Source of the DNA: Adiantum capillus-veneris
Lineage: Eukaryota > Streptophyta > Polypodiopsida > Polypodiales > Pteridaceae
NCBI GenBank assembly: GCA_014529385.2
Contig: CM043945.1
Location: forward strand, 142,144,241-142,208,240
DNA: 64,000 nucleotides
Reading direction: 5' to 3'
Shown: in pieces, positions 1 through 12,265 of the stretch
Numbering within the stretch: position 1 is the stretch's first letter
Layout of the letters: each line of letters begins with the position of its first letter
Made by a program: the position numbers and the translations under genes
Notes under the pieces: model-generated
Told to the model about the DNA's origin: nothing
Databases searched by the model: none
What the model saw: the letters and a program-made list of their open reading frames with translations, nothing else

Positions 1-424
1 GATTATGCATGAGGAAGATGATATGGACACTTTCCTTGCTAGTGTCAAGTATATCAATGAGCAACTTATTTCTATAGGTGAAGCAATTTCAGATAGTTCC
101 CTTGTGCAGACTGTTCTTGATACCTTATCAGATTCTTACCAGACTTTTGCTAGTACTTAGAGACTTATGACCCAAGGAAATACAGAAGTTGTCAAGTTTG
201 ATGCATTATGCACATTGCTATTGCAAGAGTCACTTTCCAGAAAAAATAGGACTAGACAACATGCAATTGAAGAGGCTTTTATTGCTTCTGAAAGAAAGCG
301 TGGTAACAATAATGCAGCCACTTCTTATGGTCTGCTACGAGTGGCAAAACTTCTGTTCCCAATGCTTTTGCCAGCAGCACTTTGTCTGGTGATAAGGTCA
401 AAAATAAGATGTGTCTCCAACTAA
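1..424 (+). pseudogene. copia Gag fragment (UBN2-type)
   Basis: The first 160 bases read as a helical Gag segment (EQLISIGEAISDSSLVQTVL) that ends at a TAG. The same kind of sequence continues at 167-424 with LLLQESLSRKNR and EEAFIASERKRG. These match the copia Gag region known as UBN2 or retrotran_gag_2, whose hallmark is a helical run ending in a 'LL..E.R' segment. The start is cut by the window edge. No CCHC knuckle was seen between here and the protease, so that part has been lost or scrambled. Gag would form the cytoplasmic particle. Confidence 0.75.
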
Positions 425-622
425 TGATCGCTTGATCCAGTAGTGTCCTATGTTGAAGGTAAAAGAGGCTAAGAAGAAAGAGGGTGGTTCCACTGCAAAT
501 GCTGGTTCCACTACAAATGCAGCCATTGTTGAGTCTTCTATGAAAGGAGACTATGTTGCTGATGTTGATGCAGAATGGGCTTTTAGCGTAGAGTGCACTT
601 AAAATCCTGCTGTCCATGATGC

Positions 623-1063
623 ATGCTTGTCAGTTTTTTTGCAGATTCACATGTGTGGTATTTCGAGAGTGGTGCTACAAAGCACATTACCTCACATCAT
701 GAATTGTTCACCTCTCTCGAGTCTGTCTCTCATGGGAATTCAGTCACGTGTGTCAACAATGCCTCTTATCTGGTTCAGGGAGTTGAAAAGATTGTGCTTA
801 CTGCTGCAAATGGTAGTTCCTTTACACTTGTTGATGCACTTTATGTACCTGGGATCAAGAAGAATCTCTTATCTGTATCCGCACTTGCTAGACTTGGAAT
901 TGTAGTCAAATTTGTGGATGACAGATGTACAATTCATGATCTCAATTTCGGTGATGAAATTGTTGCATCTGGCCTTTTGTGCCGTGGGCTGTATAAGCTC
1001 ACTTTGTATGGCAAGTGTGAAAAAAATTTGGCAAATGCTGTTGCAGATTCAAGGGCTATTTGA
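623..1063 (+). pseudogene. copia protease fragment with Asp-to-Glu active site
   Basis: The frame contains HVWYFESGATKHIT followed by KNLLSVSALARLG. This is the copia aspartic protease with its downstream conserved 'NLLSV..L' stretch. Functional relatives have DSGA in the active site. Here it reads ESGA, so the catalytic Asp is replaced by Glu. The domain would normally release Gag, integrase and RT from the polyprotein. The frame closes at 1061-1063. The piece between it and the integrase, where the integrase zinc-binding HHCC region should be, is not recognisable. A dead protease in an already decayed element is the simplest reading. Confidence 0.85.
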
Positions 1064-1135
1064 GATGCAAAAATTTGGCATGCATATTTTTCTCATCTGA
1101 ATTTTGCCAGTTTGCTGCGTTTGTAAAAATTTGAT

Positions 1136-2060
1136 ATGATTGCTTCTTTGCCGCCTCTTGAAGCACCTTTCAAACATGTTTGTGAAGGCTATATTTTGGG
1201 TAAGATGCAGCGTTATAAGTTTCCAAAGGATGGTTCAGTTCGTGCCACATGCAGATTGCAGCTTGTGCATAGTGATGTTTGTGGGTCCATGCAAACACCG
1301 TCCTTGGGCAATTACCTTTACTTCGTGACTTGCATTGATGATTACTCTAGGCATGCATGGGTATTTCCGCTTAAAGAAAAGTCGGAAGTTTTTATGTGCT
1401 TCAAACAGTTTCTGGCTATGGCTGAAAATGTCTCAAAATGTACTATGGGCACCCTCCGTTCCGATCGAGGGGGGGAGTATATGTCTCATGAATTCAATGC
1501 ATTTCTGGCTAGTCGTGGGATAAAACACCAATGTACAGTGCCTTATACACCTTAGGAAAATGGTATTGCTGAGAGGAAAAACAGGTCACTTACAGAAATG
1601 GACCGCTGTATGGTCAAAAGTCAAGCTTTGCCGCATTCTTTTTGGCTTGAGGCCATCATATGTGCCACTTATGTACTAAACAACTGTCCTACAAAAGCTT
1701 TGTAGTCTATTACTCCATATGAAGCTTGGCATGATAGAAAGCCTTCTATTGAGCACATGCGTGTTTTTGGCTGTTTAGCATATGCTTTGGTGCCACAAAC
1801 ACAGCGCAAAAAATTGGATAATAAGGCTGTCAAATGTATTCTTATTGGTTATAGTGTTGAAATCAAAGGTTAGGTTGTATCATCTGCAAACAAAACGTAT
1901 TCTAGTTTCACGGGATGTAGTGTTTGTGGAAGATTTTGTTCAGCCCTTGCTGTCATGTACTAGAGACAGTAATGTAAGCTCACAGGACATTTATGACACT
2001 TTGTTGCCTCTTTTTAGTGGTGGAAATACGAATGTAAGCTCCAATGAGGCAAATGTATAG
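1136..2060 (+). pseudogene. copia integrase, broken
   Basis: 1136-1555 carries the integrase core. LQLVHSDVCGSM holds the first catalytic Asp, followed by CIDDYSRHAWVF, and TLRSDRGGEYMS holds the second Asp. After an in-frame TAG (1553-1555) the frame continues with ENGIAERKNRSL, which holds the catalytic Glu, and then FWLEAIICATYVLNNCPT. A further TAG follows at about 1702. The copia 'PYEAWHDRKPSIEHMRVFGC' stretch is also visible. All three D,D,E residues survive, but the frame has several stops. Integrase inserts the cDNA into the chromosome. Confidence 0.9.
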
Positions 2061-2063
2061 CCT

Positions 2064-3808
2064 ATGGGGGTTTCTAAAAATGTTACAGATCAGCCTATTA
2101 CTGATGCAAATGTACATGATGTACTTGATGAGGAAAGAGCTGAAAATGAGCAGGCTAGAGGTATGCCAAAATGGTTGGTGCACACTCTGCATGACAGTAA
2201 ATTGGATGCACCTTTGTCTAGTCTTACCCATTCAGGCTCTCGCCATGCATCTTATGCATCAGATTGTTATGCTTTGGGTGTGTCTAGCTTACATGATGCT
2301 GAGGAGCCTCTGTCTTTTGATAAAGCACAAAATTCAAAAAATTGGATGGCTGCCATGCAATCAGAATATGATACACTATAGAAAATGACAAATGGACTTT
2401 ATGTGATTTGTCTCCTGGCAAAAAGGCAAGCCGGATGGTGAGATCGATCGCCATAAGGATTGACTTGTTGCAAAGGGTTATGCACATCAAAAAGGCATAG
2501 ATTATGAAGAGACTTTTGCTCCCACTTGTTGTATGACTATTGTGCGTTTTCTATGTGATGATTGGTAGCTCATTTTGGTTGGGATGTACATCAATCAGAC
2601 ATTGTTACTACTTTCTTGAATGGTGACATATTTGAGGAAGTTTATGTAACACAGCCTCGCGGTTTTGTCATAAAAGGACAAGAGGACAAAGTGTGCAGAT
2701 GTAAGAAGGCTTTGTATGGTTGAAGCAATCTCCTCATGCTTGGTTTGAGAATGCTAACACTCATTTGGTCAAACGAGGCTTTCGTAACAGTCCAACAGAA
2801 ATCACAATGTATGTAAAGCGTGAGGGTGATGTACTCTCATTGTGGTTCTTTATGTCGATGATTTGCTAATCACTGGACCAAATGAGAGACATATTGCTGA
2901 ATTTAAGGCTGATTTGAATGCTACTTTCAAGATGAAAGATTTGGGGCTGTTGCATCATTACTTGGGTATACAATTTAAGCAGTGTGATGGTGGTATTGCC
3001 TCGTGTCAGAAAAGTTGCATAGAGACATTGCTATGTAAGTTTGGACTTGAGGATTGTAAACCTATTGCCACTCCCATGGAAACAGCAGGTTTGAATTTGA
3101 GTCTACATGATGCTCGTGATCCTGCGGATGTCACTCTTTACCAAACTGCTGTTGGATGCCTCATTTATGTATGCAACACGAGGCCGGATATTCAGTTTGC
3201 AGTCTCACAGGTCAGCAGATTTATGCATAGCCCAGGGTCTAAGCATTGGTAGGATTTCAAGAGTATTTTCTGCTACCGTAGTGGCACTTTACATCTTGGC
3301 TTGTTTTATCCCAAGGGGGGATCATTGCCGCCAAACTTGCATGCTTTTTCAGACTCAGGTTGGGCTTATTTTGACACGCGAGTGTCCACAAGTGGTTTTT
3401 GTTTCATGCTTGGCAGCTCATGTATATCATGGTTGAGCAAGAAGCAACCTACTGTGGCCACTTTGAGTTGTGAGGCTGAGTACAGGGCAGTCTTCACAGC
3501 TAAGGTTGAGTGTGTATGGCTCATACGCCTTATGGTTGATTTGGGTGTTGGACAGGACACTGCCAACACTATCTACACTGACAGCCAGAGCGCATTGGCA
3601 GTTGCGAGGAACCCAGTTTTTCATGCTCGCACAAAGCACATTGAGGTGCATTACCACTATATCAGGGAGAGGCTCTCAGCAGGAGAGACCAGCTTGGCTT
3701 ATGGTGCCAACACAAGACAACCTTGCAGATCTTTTCACAAAGGCATTGTCTCGTGAGAAGCTTGAAGCTTTTCGCAAAGCTTTGGGCTTACTCCCCTTTG
3801 TGGATTGA
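2064..3808 (+). pseudogene. copia reverse transcriptase and RNase H, broken
   Basis: The copia RT start is seen at WMAAMQSEYDTL (about 2343-2381), then KGYAHQKGIDYEETFAP in another frame. The polymerase motif YVDDLLITGP lies in the frame 2842-3252 with DLGLLHHYLGIQF downstream. RNase H follows at 3301-3700 (SDSGWAYFDTRVSTSGFCF, then YTDSQSALAVARNPVFHART). The terminal LADLFTKALSREKLEAFR is in a third frame ending at 3808. The two catalytic Asp residues of YVDD are intact, but at least two frameshifts and many stops separate the parts. I see no splice signals that would rescue it. Confidence 0.92.
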
Positions 3809-3889
3809 TCATGTCCTTAGGGCATGGCACTTACCTTTACTCATGTGCCAGCTCTCCTTCACCGCATCACTCCAGGGAGATATTTTACC

Positions 3890-4109
3890 ATATACATGTG
3901 GTAGTGATGTGTGTGAACACACTAGGACCGCCGGGGAATTTTTTTCCCTCTTTAGGAGGTTTTTCCCCCATGCATTGTATATACGCCCATCACTCTAGGG
4001 CTATCTATCTTTCCATTGCACACTAAGAAACACACTCTCTATTGTGTGCCTTGAGCTTCCTTCATCTTCTCCAAGCTGTGTGCGTTTCTCTGCAACCCTA
4101 ATTCCAACA
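3890..4109 (+). repeat. probable copia 3' LTR
   Basis: After the pol stop there is a purine-rich stretch (CCAGGGAGATATTTT, about 3871). A roughly 215-base segment follows, carrying GTGTGTGAACACAC near 3910, a CT-rich tract, and the end CTCTGCAACCCTAATTCCAACA. That ending is typical of short plant copia LTRs. The matching 5' LTR is outside the window, so the left boundary is approximate. Confidence 0.55.
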
Positions 4110-4221
4110 ATATGATGAGTGTTGATGCCATAGTTTGTTGTAGCTCTATAATTTCTTGAGTATTCTCATCAATGATAGCCTTCATGTCTTGAGAGAAGGT
4201 AGTATGTTCCTCTTTTCACCA

Positions 4222-4770
4222 TCATCGAGATCTATGACAAGCCCTTTGTAGAAAGGATGACTTGTTCAATGGTGATGGCAAAGCATATGATGAAGGTTTG
4301 ACACTCCCTTGTGTGCATGTTGTACGCCATGGTCCGTGCCCTAGCTCTATTTCGAATAGAGAGAACTCCTCTCTCCCAATCTTGCTTAGCATATATATAC
4401 ATAAGCATGGTCTTCTCAAAAACACTGGATATGCATGAACTCCAGCCTCCATGACAAAAAAATCCATCAAATATTCAATACCCAGAACATTTACTTTCAC
4501 ATCCTCGACTATTCCGTAACATTCAGCCCTCTTGTGTTTGGCCATCCGCATCTTCACATCAACTTTGACTGATGTTTGAGCTCCAATCTCTTGCATGGTA
4601 GCTGCAATCATGACACATATCTCTCTTGTGCCATCTATGTAAGCTTGAACTTGCTTCTTCCCGTAATTGCCTCACCCATGGGTACCATGTCAGTAGGGCG
4701 GTCTTTCTTTAGCATGAGAGCCTGCCCACCACCCTTCTTAGCTTTAGAACTTAGGCTTGCGTTCACACTT
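4222..4770 (-). pseudogene. Ty3/gypsy gag-protease fragment
   Basis: Read on -, this stretch contains VEDVKVNVLGIEYLMDFFVM followed by AYPVFLRRPCLCIYM. That resembles the retropepsin segment of plant gypsy elements, where 'v.vlg....DFfV...a.YpliLGRPWL' is usual. The LGRPWL flap region has decayed to LRRPCL. Upstream on - (4612-4770) the sequence looks like a gag linker but is full of stops. No RT, integrase or LTR can be tied to it. It is an isolated scrap beside the copia LTR. Confidence 0.5.
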
Positions 4771-7646
4771 TGTAAGATCCCCAAATTTTGGGTATCTTTT
4801 AAAAATAAGAAAAGTAGATTATAATGTGTGTCTCGTAAAAATTAGGTTTAGAATGCTTATTTGGCAGTATTGTAAGGTTCTACAGTAAAAAGGAAGGTCG
4901 TTTTCAGGTTTCGGTAGGTCAGAGGGACGTTTGGTTCAATTCTAGAAAAAAACATTTTTTTAAAAAGCTTTTTGGTGCTTTTTTACAAAAAGCAGGGCCG
5001 GATCCTTAATCTACGAGTCTCGGGGAAGCCATGATTAAATTTTGAAAAAATTTCCTCTTAAGCACTTTTCACGCTATGTTTAGCTTTGCATGATTTTTAG
5101 TACTTTTTAGTGAAAAGTGAGCCCGCTTTCGTGTTTCAATGAATAAATTTAGAAAATTTTACCATTTTTTTCTTTTTACGCTATCTTTAGCTTTTTGTGC
5201 TTTTCGACTTTTTTGAAAAAGTAAAGTGATTTTTGAGATGACCTAAACATAGATATTTTTTATTATTCATCGTCGAATTTAAAAACGACCATTCGAAGAA
5301 AAAACAAGATTTTTACGAGAATTATTTTTATAAAAAGGCGACCCTTGAAATATGTCAAGACAGTACGGGAGTCATAAGTATGTTGGGACATCACAATGCA
5401 ACATAGATTAGTCATGGTCGCATAAGTTGCCAAGATACTATCCAATCAGTCAATTTTCACAAAAAAAATTGAAGGGAAATTGGGAGCGTTGACCACCAAA
5501 ATCCATAGCCATATTTTTAGAAAAGTCCCAAAAAGTATGCAGTTATTCCTAGAAGGAGAGGAGGTGCTAGTAGCTGGCTTGGACATCACTTTGGCTTGGC
5601 ACAGTGTCTATAAATTCACATGGAGTCCTTAGTTTTTAGTGCCAATAATTGTGTCTACTATCGTACAACAATAGGTACCTATTATACGGAGTGGTACAAG
5701 CTCTCCATCACCATCTCCATAAGCTCTTCTCTCTCGTTCATGGGAAGAAGAAGAAGTCTCTCTCTACTTGCTTACTATTTCCTTTGTCTTTTCACGGTGT
5801 ACGTGCTCTATGACGGTCTTCGTGATGAAAACCTCTACATAGCTCTGATCATGGCTCTCTTGCGGTAAATCAAGAAGCCTTTCAACAATCCCTAATCAAT
5901 CTTAAAGCACGGTGAGAAGTGCACCATAGCCATCATCTCTTCCTCTCTCTCTCTCTCACTCACTCTCTCGTTAGCTACCCTCTTGGTGGTTTTTTTTTTG
6001 TATAGGAGTGCATGTATGAACTTTTTGGGTGTGTATGAAGTTGCTCCATGCTTTTTCATCATGTTTAGCATGCTGAATTATGTACGCGATGTGTTTATGA
6101 TCATCTGTGTACATAAAAAGCGCTTTTCGTCACGTCATGTAGGAAGATTGTTTTTGTCATATCTCACAAATTGTTATGAATCAGACCAAATTCGTTAAGC
6201 CAAAGATAAAGCACATCATTTAGAACATTTTCTCTCTTGGGTGCCATGTGAAAATTCCGCACGAGGTAAAAGTTATGGTAAAAAAATAGCTTGTTGTCCA
6301 CTACATTGTCAAAATTTTGGACCCGAGGCTCCTTGGACTCTAACCACTATATATATTCATCGGATGAGCAAACCCACGCAGACAATTAAAAAGCTTGATT
6401 AACTTGATGAGAAATGTATTTAGGTATTTTATAGCACTTTTTGACTGTGAGTTATTAATTATTCCATGACCTTATTTATCTACTGTGTATGGATACTACC
6501 AAGGGGGAGTACCATATGACGTTGTTAGTTGCCGAGTTGTTTATATATGATTTGTGGTTTTCTTTGGTGATTTGATTGCAAGTGTTACATGTCCATAAAT
6601 TTATATGGGGGTATATGGTTAGTCACTCTGAACCGTATAGGCATATATATAAATAAAGTGTCATTCTTTTCGTGTTACAGTTTATTGCATGAGTATCATA
6701 TGGGCAAAGTGATGTGATAACATGTTAGTATATACTATAAATCCTAGCTTTATGCATTGTTTTGATGTCAAACATTTTCATTTGCTTGTTATGCATGCAC
6801 CCGAAAATGGTAAAAAGTTGTTTTTTGCATATATGTGAAGTTATGATTAAAGTAATGAAGTTGTTTTGTACCATGTTTATGCTGATGGAATGATGTCATA
6901 TAATGTATGGAACCTCATGGATGTATGTGGATGTCTCATGTGCATGTGTATGTTTCTTTTCACCCTTTCTAAGTCAAAACTATCTCTATGTGCTAGAGGA
7001 TGAGGTGCAGTCATAGTGCATGCATCACTTATGCATAGTTGGATATTGTCAAAATTGAATTTTGATATCACGTTTAGTTGATGGTTGGACTTATTTTTAT
7101 GCTTAAAAAGTTCATGTTCTTAAGGGTCGTGTGTGTAGGCTCAGTTTGATTGCAGTGGATATGTGAAACTCCAAGTGTGGGAGTCGATTCAGTATGGAAT
7201 ATCAAGGGCTAAGATCCCTCGTGGATTATGGCTGTGATTTTTAATTGTGAAAGTGGGTGTGGCTCTTGGATCTTTTTTTTGGATATGGTTATACTACCGA
7301 AATTTTTGTAGCCATGCTTTGTGCTAGAGTGGTTTTGTAGGGATGGATGTGCATCACACTGAGTTGAGTGTGGTGCTCACGCATGTGAGTGATTGAATTA
7401 TGGTTTATGGTTTGGATTGGAACATAAAGTGGTTTGGATGGTTTATAGTGGACTTGTAAGGGTAGAGACCCTCTAGACTCTGACCGCTTGGAAAAGATTA
7501 TTGCTCAAGGTTGCGGGGGATTCACTGTGTTTTTCTGTACGGTACCACGTGAGTGTACAGTAGGGGGGTTTTTAGATTTTGTACATAAGCGTATACAATA
7601 GGGGTAGCCCCTCATTATTTCATATTCATACCGTACACATAAGGGA
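4771..7646. other. AT-rich spacer, possibly an old LTR at its left end
   Basis: No gene can be supported here. The stretch begins TGTAAGATCCCCAAATTTTG at about 4771, which resembles the start of many plant gypsy LTRs. A TATA-like CTATAAAT lies at about 5609, followed by a CT-rich leader with a short hydrophobic frame (5740-5868, MGRRRSLSLLAYYFLC). No second copy occurs in the window, so an LTR identity is only suggested. From 5870 to 7646 I see low-complexity AT-rich DNA with a short CT tract at about 5941-5966 and nothing else. Confidence 0.35.
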
Positions 7647-7843
<197 letters not shown>

Positions 7844-7929
7844 GATGAATACTTTCATGGCGTGGTAAAAGTAAGGGCAAACTTGAAATTCTCTCGTTTT
7901 CTTGATCAAAATTAGAATCTTTTGTCGGT

Positions 7930-8850
7930 AATATGTCTTGACTGGGTGTGTTATCTTGAGCTATACTCTTGCCAAGACACATCTAGCATACCTTGGGTCT
8001 ATGTGTCACAGATACACAATGTCTTCATTTTGTATATAGTTACAATATAATCTCAATTTGTCACATGGTCATATGGCTTCACCGGATGTGCCATCTTGAG
8101 CTATCGATTTGTAACTTTAGTTCTTCTAGCTATCCATATGTCTTGACCGGGTCTATTGAGCTATCCATTCTTACTAAATGTGTAGTTGTGTCTGTTTTTA
8201 CTATAAAGAGCGTTAAAGATTTTAAGATCGTAGTTTCTTTTTACATGTAGTTACAAATTCTATAGTCTCAATTTCCACATGGTCATATGGCTTGATCGGG
8301 TGTGTTATCTTGAGCTATAGTTTCTTACCAAGACACATTTAGCATACCTTGGGTCTATGTGTCACACATACACAATGTCTTCATTTTGTATATAGTTACA
8401 AATATAGTTTCAATTTGTCACATGGTCATATGGCTTGACCGGGTGTGCCATCTTGAGCTATTAATTTTTACCTTCAGTTCTTCTAGCTATCCATATGTCT
8501 TGACCGGGACTATTCAGCTATCCATTCTTACCAAATGTGTAGTTGTGCCTGTTTTTACTATAAACAACGTTAAACATTTTAAGATCGTTAGTTTCCTTTT
8601 ACATGTAGTTACAAATTCTATAGTCTCAATTTCCCACATGGTCATATGGCTTGACCGGGTGTGTTATCTTGAGCTATAGTTTCTTGCCAAGACACGTTTA
8701 GCATACCTTGGGTCTATGTGTCACACATACACAATGTCTTCATTTTGTATATAGTTACAAATATAGTCTCAATTTGTCACATGGTCATATGGCTTGACCG
8801 GGTGTGCCATCTTGAGCTATCGATTTTTACCTTCAGTTCTTTTAGCTTTC
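7930..8850. repeat. nested tandem repeat, about 357 bp, 2.5 copies
   Basis: The marker CCTTGGGTCTATGTGTCACA recurs at 7991, 8347 and 8706 (the last base differs in the later copies), giving spacings of 356 and 359 bases. Each unit opens with CTTGAYYGGGTGTGTTATC. Inside each unit there is a half-unit similarity: CATATGGCTTGACCGGGTG and CATATGTCTTGACCGGG both lead into TTGAGCTAT. The unit therefore seems to have arisen from an older, shorter repeat. The third copy breaks off at about 8850. The short frames repeated in it (ILYIVTNIVSICHMVIWLDR) are by-products of the repeat, and no coding constraint is evident. Confidence 0.93.
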
Positions 8851-10758
8851 AAAGTGAAATATGGTATATCAATGTGTCACATTCGGATAATGCAATAGCC
8901 TTGATTTAATAGTTTGAAATAGAATCGAAAATATCTATATATATGTAGGTTGACTTGAATGCTTCTTTTTTTTTAATAGGATATCATTATAGTCATTATG
9001 GCAAAGAGTAAGAAGAAGGCATTTCTTCAGTCTCTAAGGTGAACTCTCTACAAGGTGATTAGTGAATTACAGGAGAAGCAGGTGCAAAGTATTGTGAAAA
9101 ATGAGACACTCATAGACAAAATGCTTGAAAAAGCAATCATAAGTGCCGTCTCCAAGGAAACCTTTGTTATAAGCAAAGACAAAGCTTGCCAGTCTACTTA
9201 TAGTATCATTGGTAACATGGAAAAGTGCACCCATGATTTATATGAAGCTCTTCCCAAAGGTGTTCAGTTGATAAAACTCAAGGCTTGGGATTTGGCTTGG
9301 CGTGCAAAAAGAGAGAAGAGTAAGCTGCCAAAGACATAGATACACAATATGTGTTATCTAAAAAGATACAAAAGGAGCAAGTCGACCATGCCCAAGAGAA
9401 GACGGTGTCAGAGATAGAATGTCATGGACATCCAATTGTAAACTCTTTGCAGTGATGAGGTGACAATAGAGTACAAACTTGGTGCTGCATCCCCTGCAAA
9501 GTGCCCTAGGGTAGATTCTAGTGGTGCATCCAATGAGGTGGATGGGAGATCCTCAACATATCAGGTAGCAACAAGTGAGACATGTCCCTTTAGTTCCTCG
9601 CTCAATGCTTCTGTGGAAGAGAGAGAAGGAGAAGTTCGTATGAAGAGCATTCTTGCTTCACGCTCCCAAGTCAAGAGTCTCTTTGAAGGTGTTAAATTGT
9701 GGGGAGGTACAAGAATTCACAACTTTCTCTCTTTTAACCTTGGGGGACCTCATATTTCAGCCACTATGAGGGCAACAAGGAAGTCCATATGTTATAAAAC
9801 AGCGGTCAGAGAGGATATATGTCAACATGTGGCTGAGGTTTATAAGCATCAAATGGGTAGAAACAACATCCTGATGGGTAGCATTCCTGTTATTATTTCC
9901 AAAGATGAGACTGTTATAAAGAGGATAGTCAGGTTGAATGCAAAGGATGATGAACTTGTCGGTTTTTGTGGAAGGAAACAAGAACACAATTGTGTACCTG
10001 ATTTTGTGGTGGTCGTTGGTTCTGGTGAAGCCGGGTACAACAACGTTGTTGAGGCATTCCACGCTAATATTATTGCTCACTATGTACGGTTTCTTATTGC
10101 AAATCCACTTATTCATTGTCTACCAAAGCTTGCCCTGGTGGTCCAGCTGACATGTAATTGATTTAATTTGAATTGTATCAAAGCGCAGTGGGATGCAGTA
10201 GCATTGCTTTGGAATCGTCATCTTAAAAACATCGTAGGTCCTTTGAGTGGTCATGCTTCTGATGGGGATGCTCGAAGAAGGAAACTCATGAGAGATGACT
10301 ACACTTCTCAAGTGGGTATTCGATTCTCTATTCCTTGGAAGGGGTGGCCATTAACAGCGAGCATAGATTATGATAGAAGTATCTTGGGATTGCATGACTC
10401 GGACTTCATTCATAATGGGAAATAGTTGGTTAACCCTTTAGATAATGCTTCTAGAAGACTTGTCCTTGGCAAGGATATCGCTACATTGAATCATGTTGCT
10501 CTTGTATATCAACATTTTAAGGTTGATGAGCATGGATTGCAAGAGGGTGATGTGGAGATCAGCCCAAAGATTGGCAGGACGTAAGGTGCAAGTGCGTCTG
10601 AAGGATTTGCGCATTGGAAGTCAATTTCAGCAAGAAAGAACACTTGGAATAGAAATGTACCTTTCAATAGTAGCTTCATATATTGATATTTTTTTGTCTC
10701 CAACTCTCTCATTATTTGAGAGAGTGAAAGCTTCCGTCAAGGTTTCCTTCTTTTTCTG

Positions 10759-10857
10759 GTACACAGTGTTTAGACAAGGTGTCATTCTTTATGTTTTCCA
10801 TTAAAATAAGATAATAGTTATTCATTTTGTAAGAAATATCTAACGTTTTTTTCTCAG
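10759..10857 (+). other. candidate spliceosomal intron, 99 nt
   Basis: The left exon ends KVSFFF plus TG. The intron runs from GTACACAG to a pyrimidine tract TTTTTTTCTCAG. The right exon begins G-ATG-TGG-CGC. Joining gives a TGG codon and leads directly into MWRTWIMKQAIYTLKENF with no frame change. Boundaries, phase 2 and pyrimidine tract all agree. Confidence 0.7.
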
Positions 10858-12201
10858 GATGTGGCGCACTTGGATCATGAAACAAGCGATATACACTCTC
10901 AAGGAGAATTTCATTAGAAAAGAAACATTCCTTGATATTCAGCTCTCTTGCCACTTTATAGTTCTTCTAATCAAGCTATTCAGAGAAAAAGTATACACAT
11001 CTAGAAGTTCCTTTGTCTGAACGGGGTCGACACGTGTGAAAATTTCTTTAGCAAAGTTGGCGGTATGGTTAGAAATGAGAGGAGTTATGATGGAGTTCAT
11101 TTGTTAAGCAGTGCTGGTGTGCTAAACAGGATCGCTGAGATTCAATCAAGCTCCATGCTTGTTTTTCCAACAGAACACTCTAAGCAAGAAAGCATATGGA
11201 CTGTAATGAATCATGTACCTGGCGTTCCATTTGCCAATCTTGGTGACTACATGTCCGTATATTGTGATGGGGACATAGTACGAGCTTTAAGAGAGGGCTT
11301 TTGTGAAGCGAAGGATGTGTGCAAAATACTAGAGATTCACGATATCTCTTGGTGCCATGACACATGGCAAGAGAGAGATCTCGAAGATATAATGGTTGCC
11401 AATGCAAATGACCAAATTTTGGATTATGGAGTTGTTGATGACATTCCTCTTGAGATAGAAGAAGGTGCAAATGAGTTGAGCACATGTGCCAAAGATGACG
11501 TGATAGTCGCAGAATGTGAGTTACGCCATGTGTTTGATGAGATAGTTGATGAAGAGGAGAAAGTTCAGAGCCAGTTCTGTTCTTTTGTAGAGATGGATGG
11601 CAAGAGAATATGTAAGAGTACTCTTGTGAGTCAGCTAAATGGAAATCCAACTCTGTCTAAGGACAGACTAACAAGGGTGAAAAGTGGGATTTATTCTTCA
11701 ATGGATAAAAAGATCAGGTTTCAAACAAGAACTTCTCTTATAGTAGGCTTAGATTGTGCTGTTTTATTTGAGGGTTTGTCTTCCAAAGATGACACAAGGT
11801 GCAAGAGGAAAGGAAAGATTTGTAGCACTAGCGAAGGTGCAAATAAAGGTACATGGTATCTTGGAAGAGTTGTGTGTATGAGAAGAAAAGTGGGAGCTGC
11901 TATGAAAGAGACCAGGGGTCCTTTTGATCTTCTTCACCGACCTGCAAATGTAGAGATACATCTTGCATGGTATCAAAAAGCTAAGGCTGCAAGGAGCTAT
12001 ACATACGATCTTGTGGACAATCAATGTGTATCCTTGGAGTCTATAATTTCACTTGCAAACTTGACATATGATTTGGAGACTAAGAAATACCAGCTTGATG
12101 CTAAGGACTACAAGGTCTTCAATGAGTATGTGAAAGGTAAATTGACTTCATTTGTAAATTATAAGGTTCAAGCATGTGCAAGAGAAAAGTTCATAGGATT
12201 G

Positions 12202-12265
12202 GTTTGTACAATAAAGAGCTATGTTTATTTGCTAATTCTAAGTGTAACTATTTTGAATCTTATAG
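12202..12265 (+). other. candidate terminal intron, 64 nt
   Basis: The left exon ends with codons for AREKFIGL. The intron begins GTTTGTAC and ends AATCTTATAG. Joining in phase 0 gives a short terminal exon VDTYAGCKWQR followed by TGA at 12299-12301. The short intron and good acceptor support it, but no second copy is here to confirm it. Confidence 0.45.

Larger units (their letters stand above)
1..4109 (+). mobile_element. Ty1/copia retrotransposon, right-hand part, decayed
   Basis: Pieces of a copia polyprotein occur in the canonical order gag, protease, integrase, reverse transcriptase, RNase H, all on + but spread over three frames with many stops. Integrase before reverse transcriptase is diagnostic of Ty1/copia rather than Ty3/gypsy. 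The 5' LTR and the start of gag lie outside the window. The probable 3' LTR ends at TTCCAACA near 4109. No full-length frame survives, so the element cannot be autonomous. Confidence 0.93.

Noticed and set aside
4771-5868. Definite solo LTR with promoter and leader peptide
   Set aside because: The TGTAAGATCC start and TATA-like box are suggestive, but there is no second copy, no target duplication and no defined end, so it is kept only as a possibility in the spacer entry.
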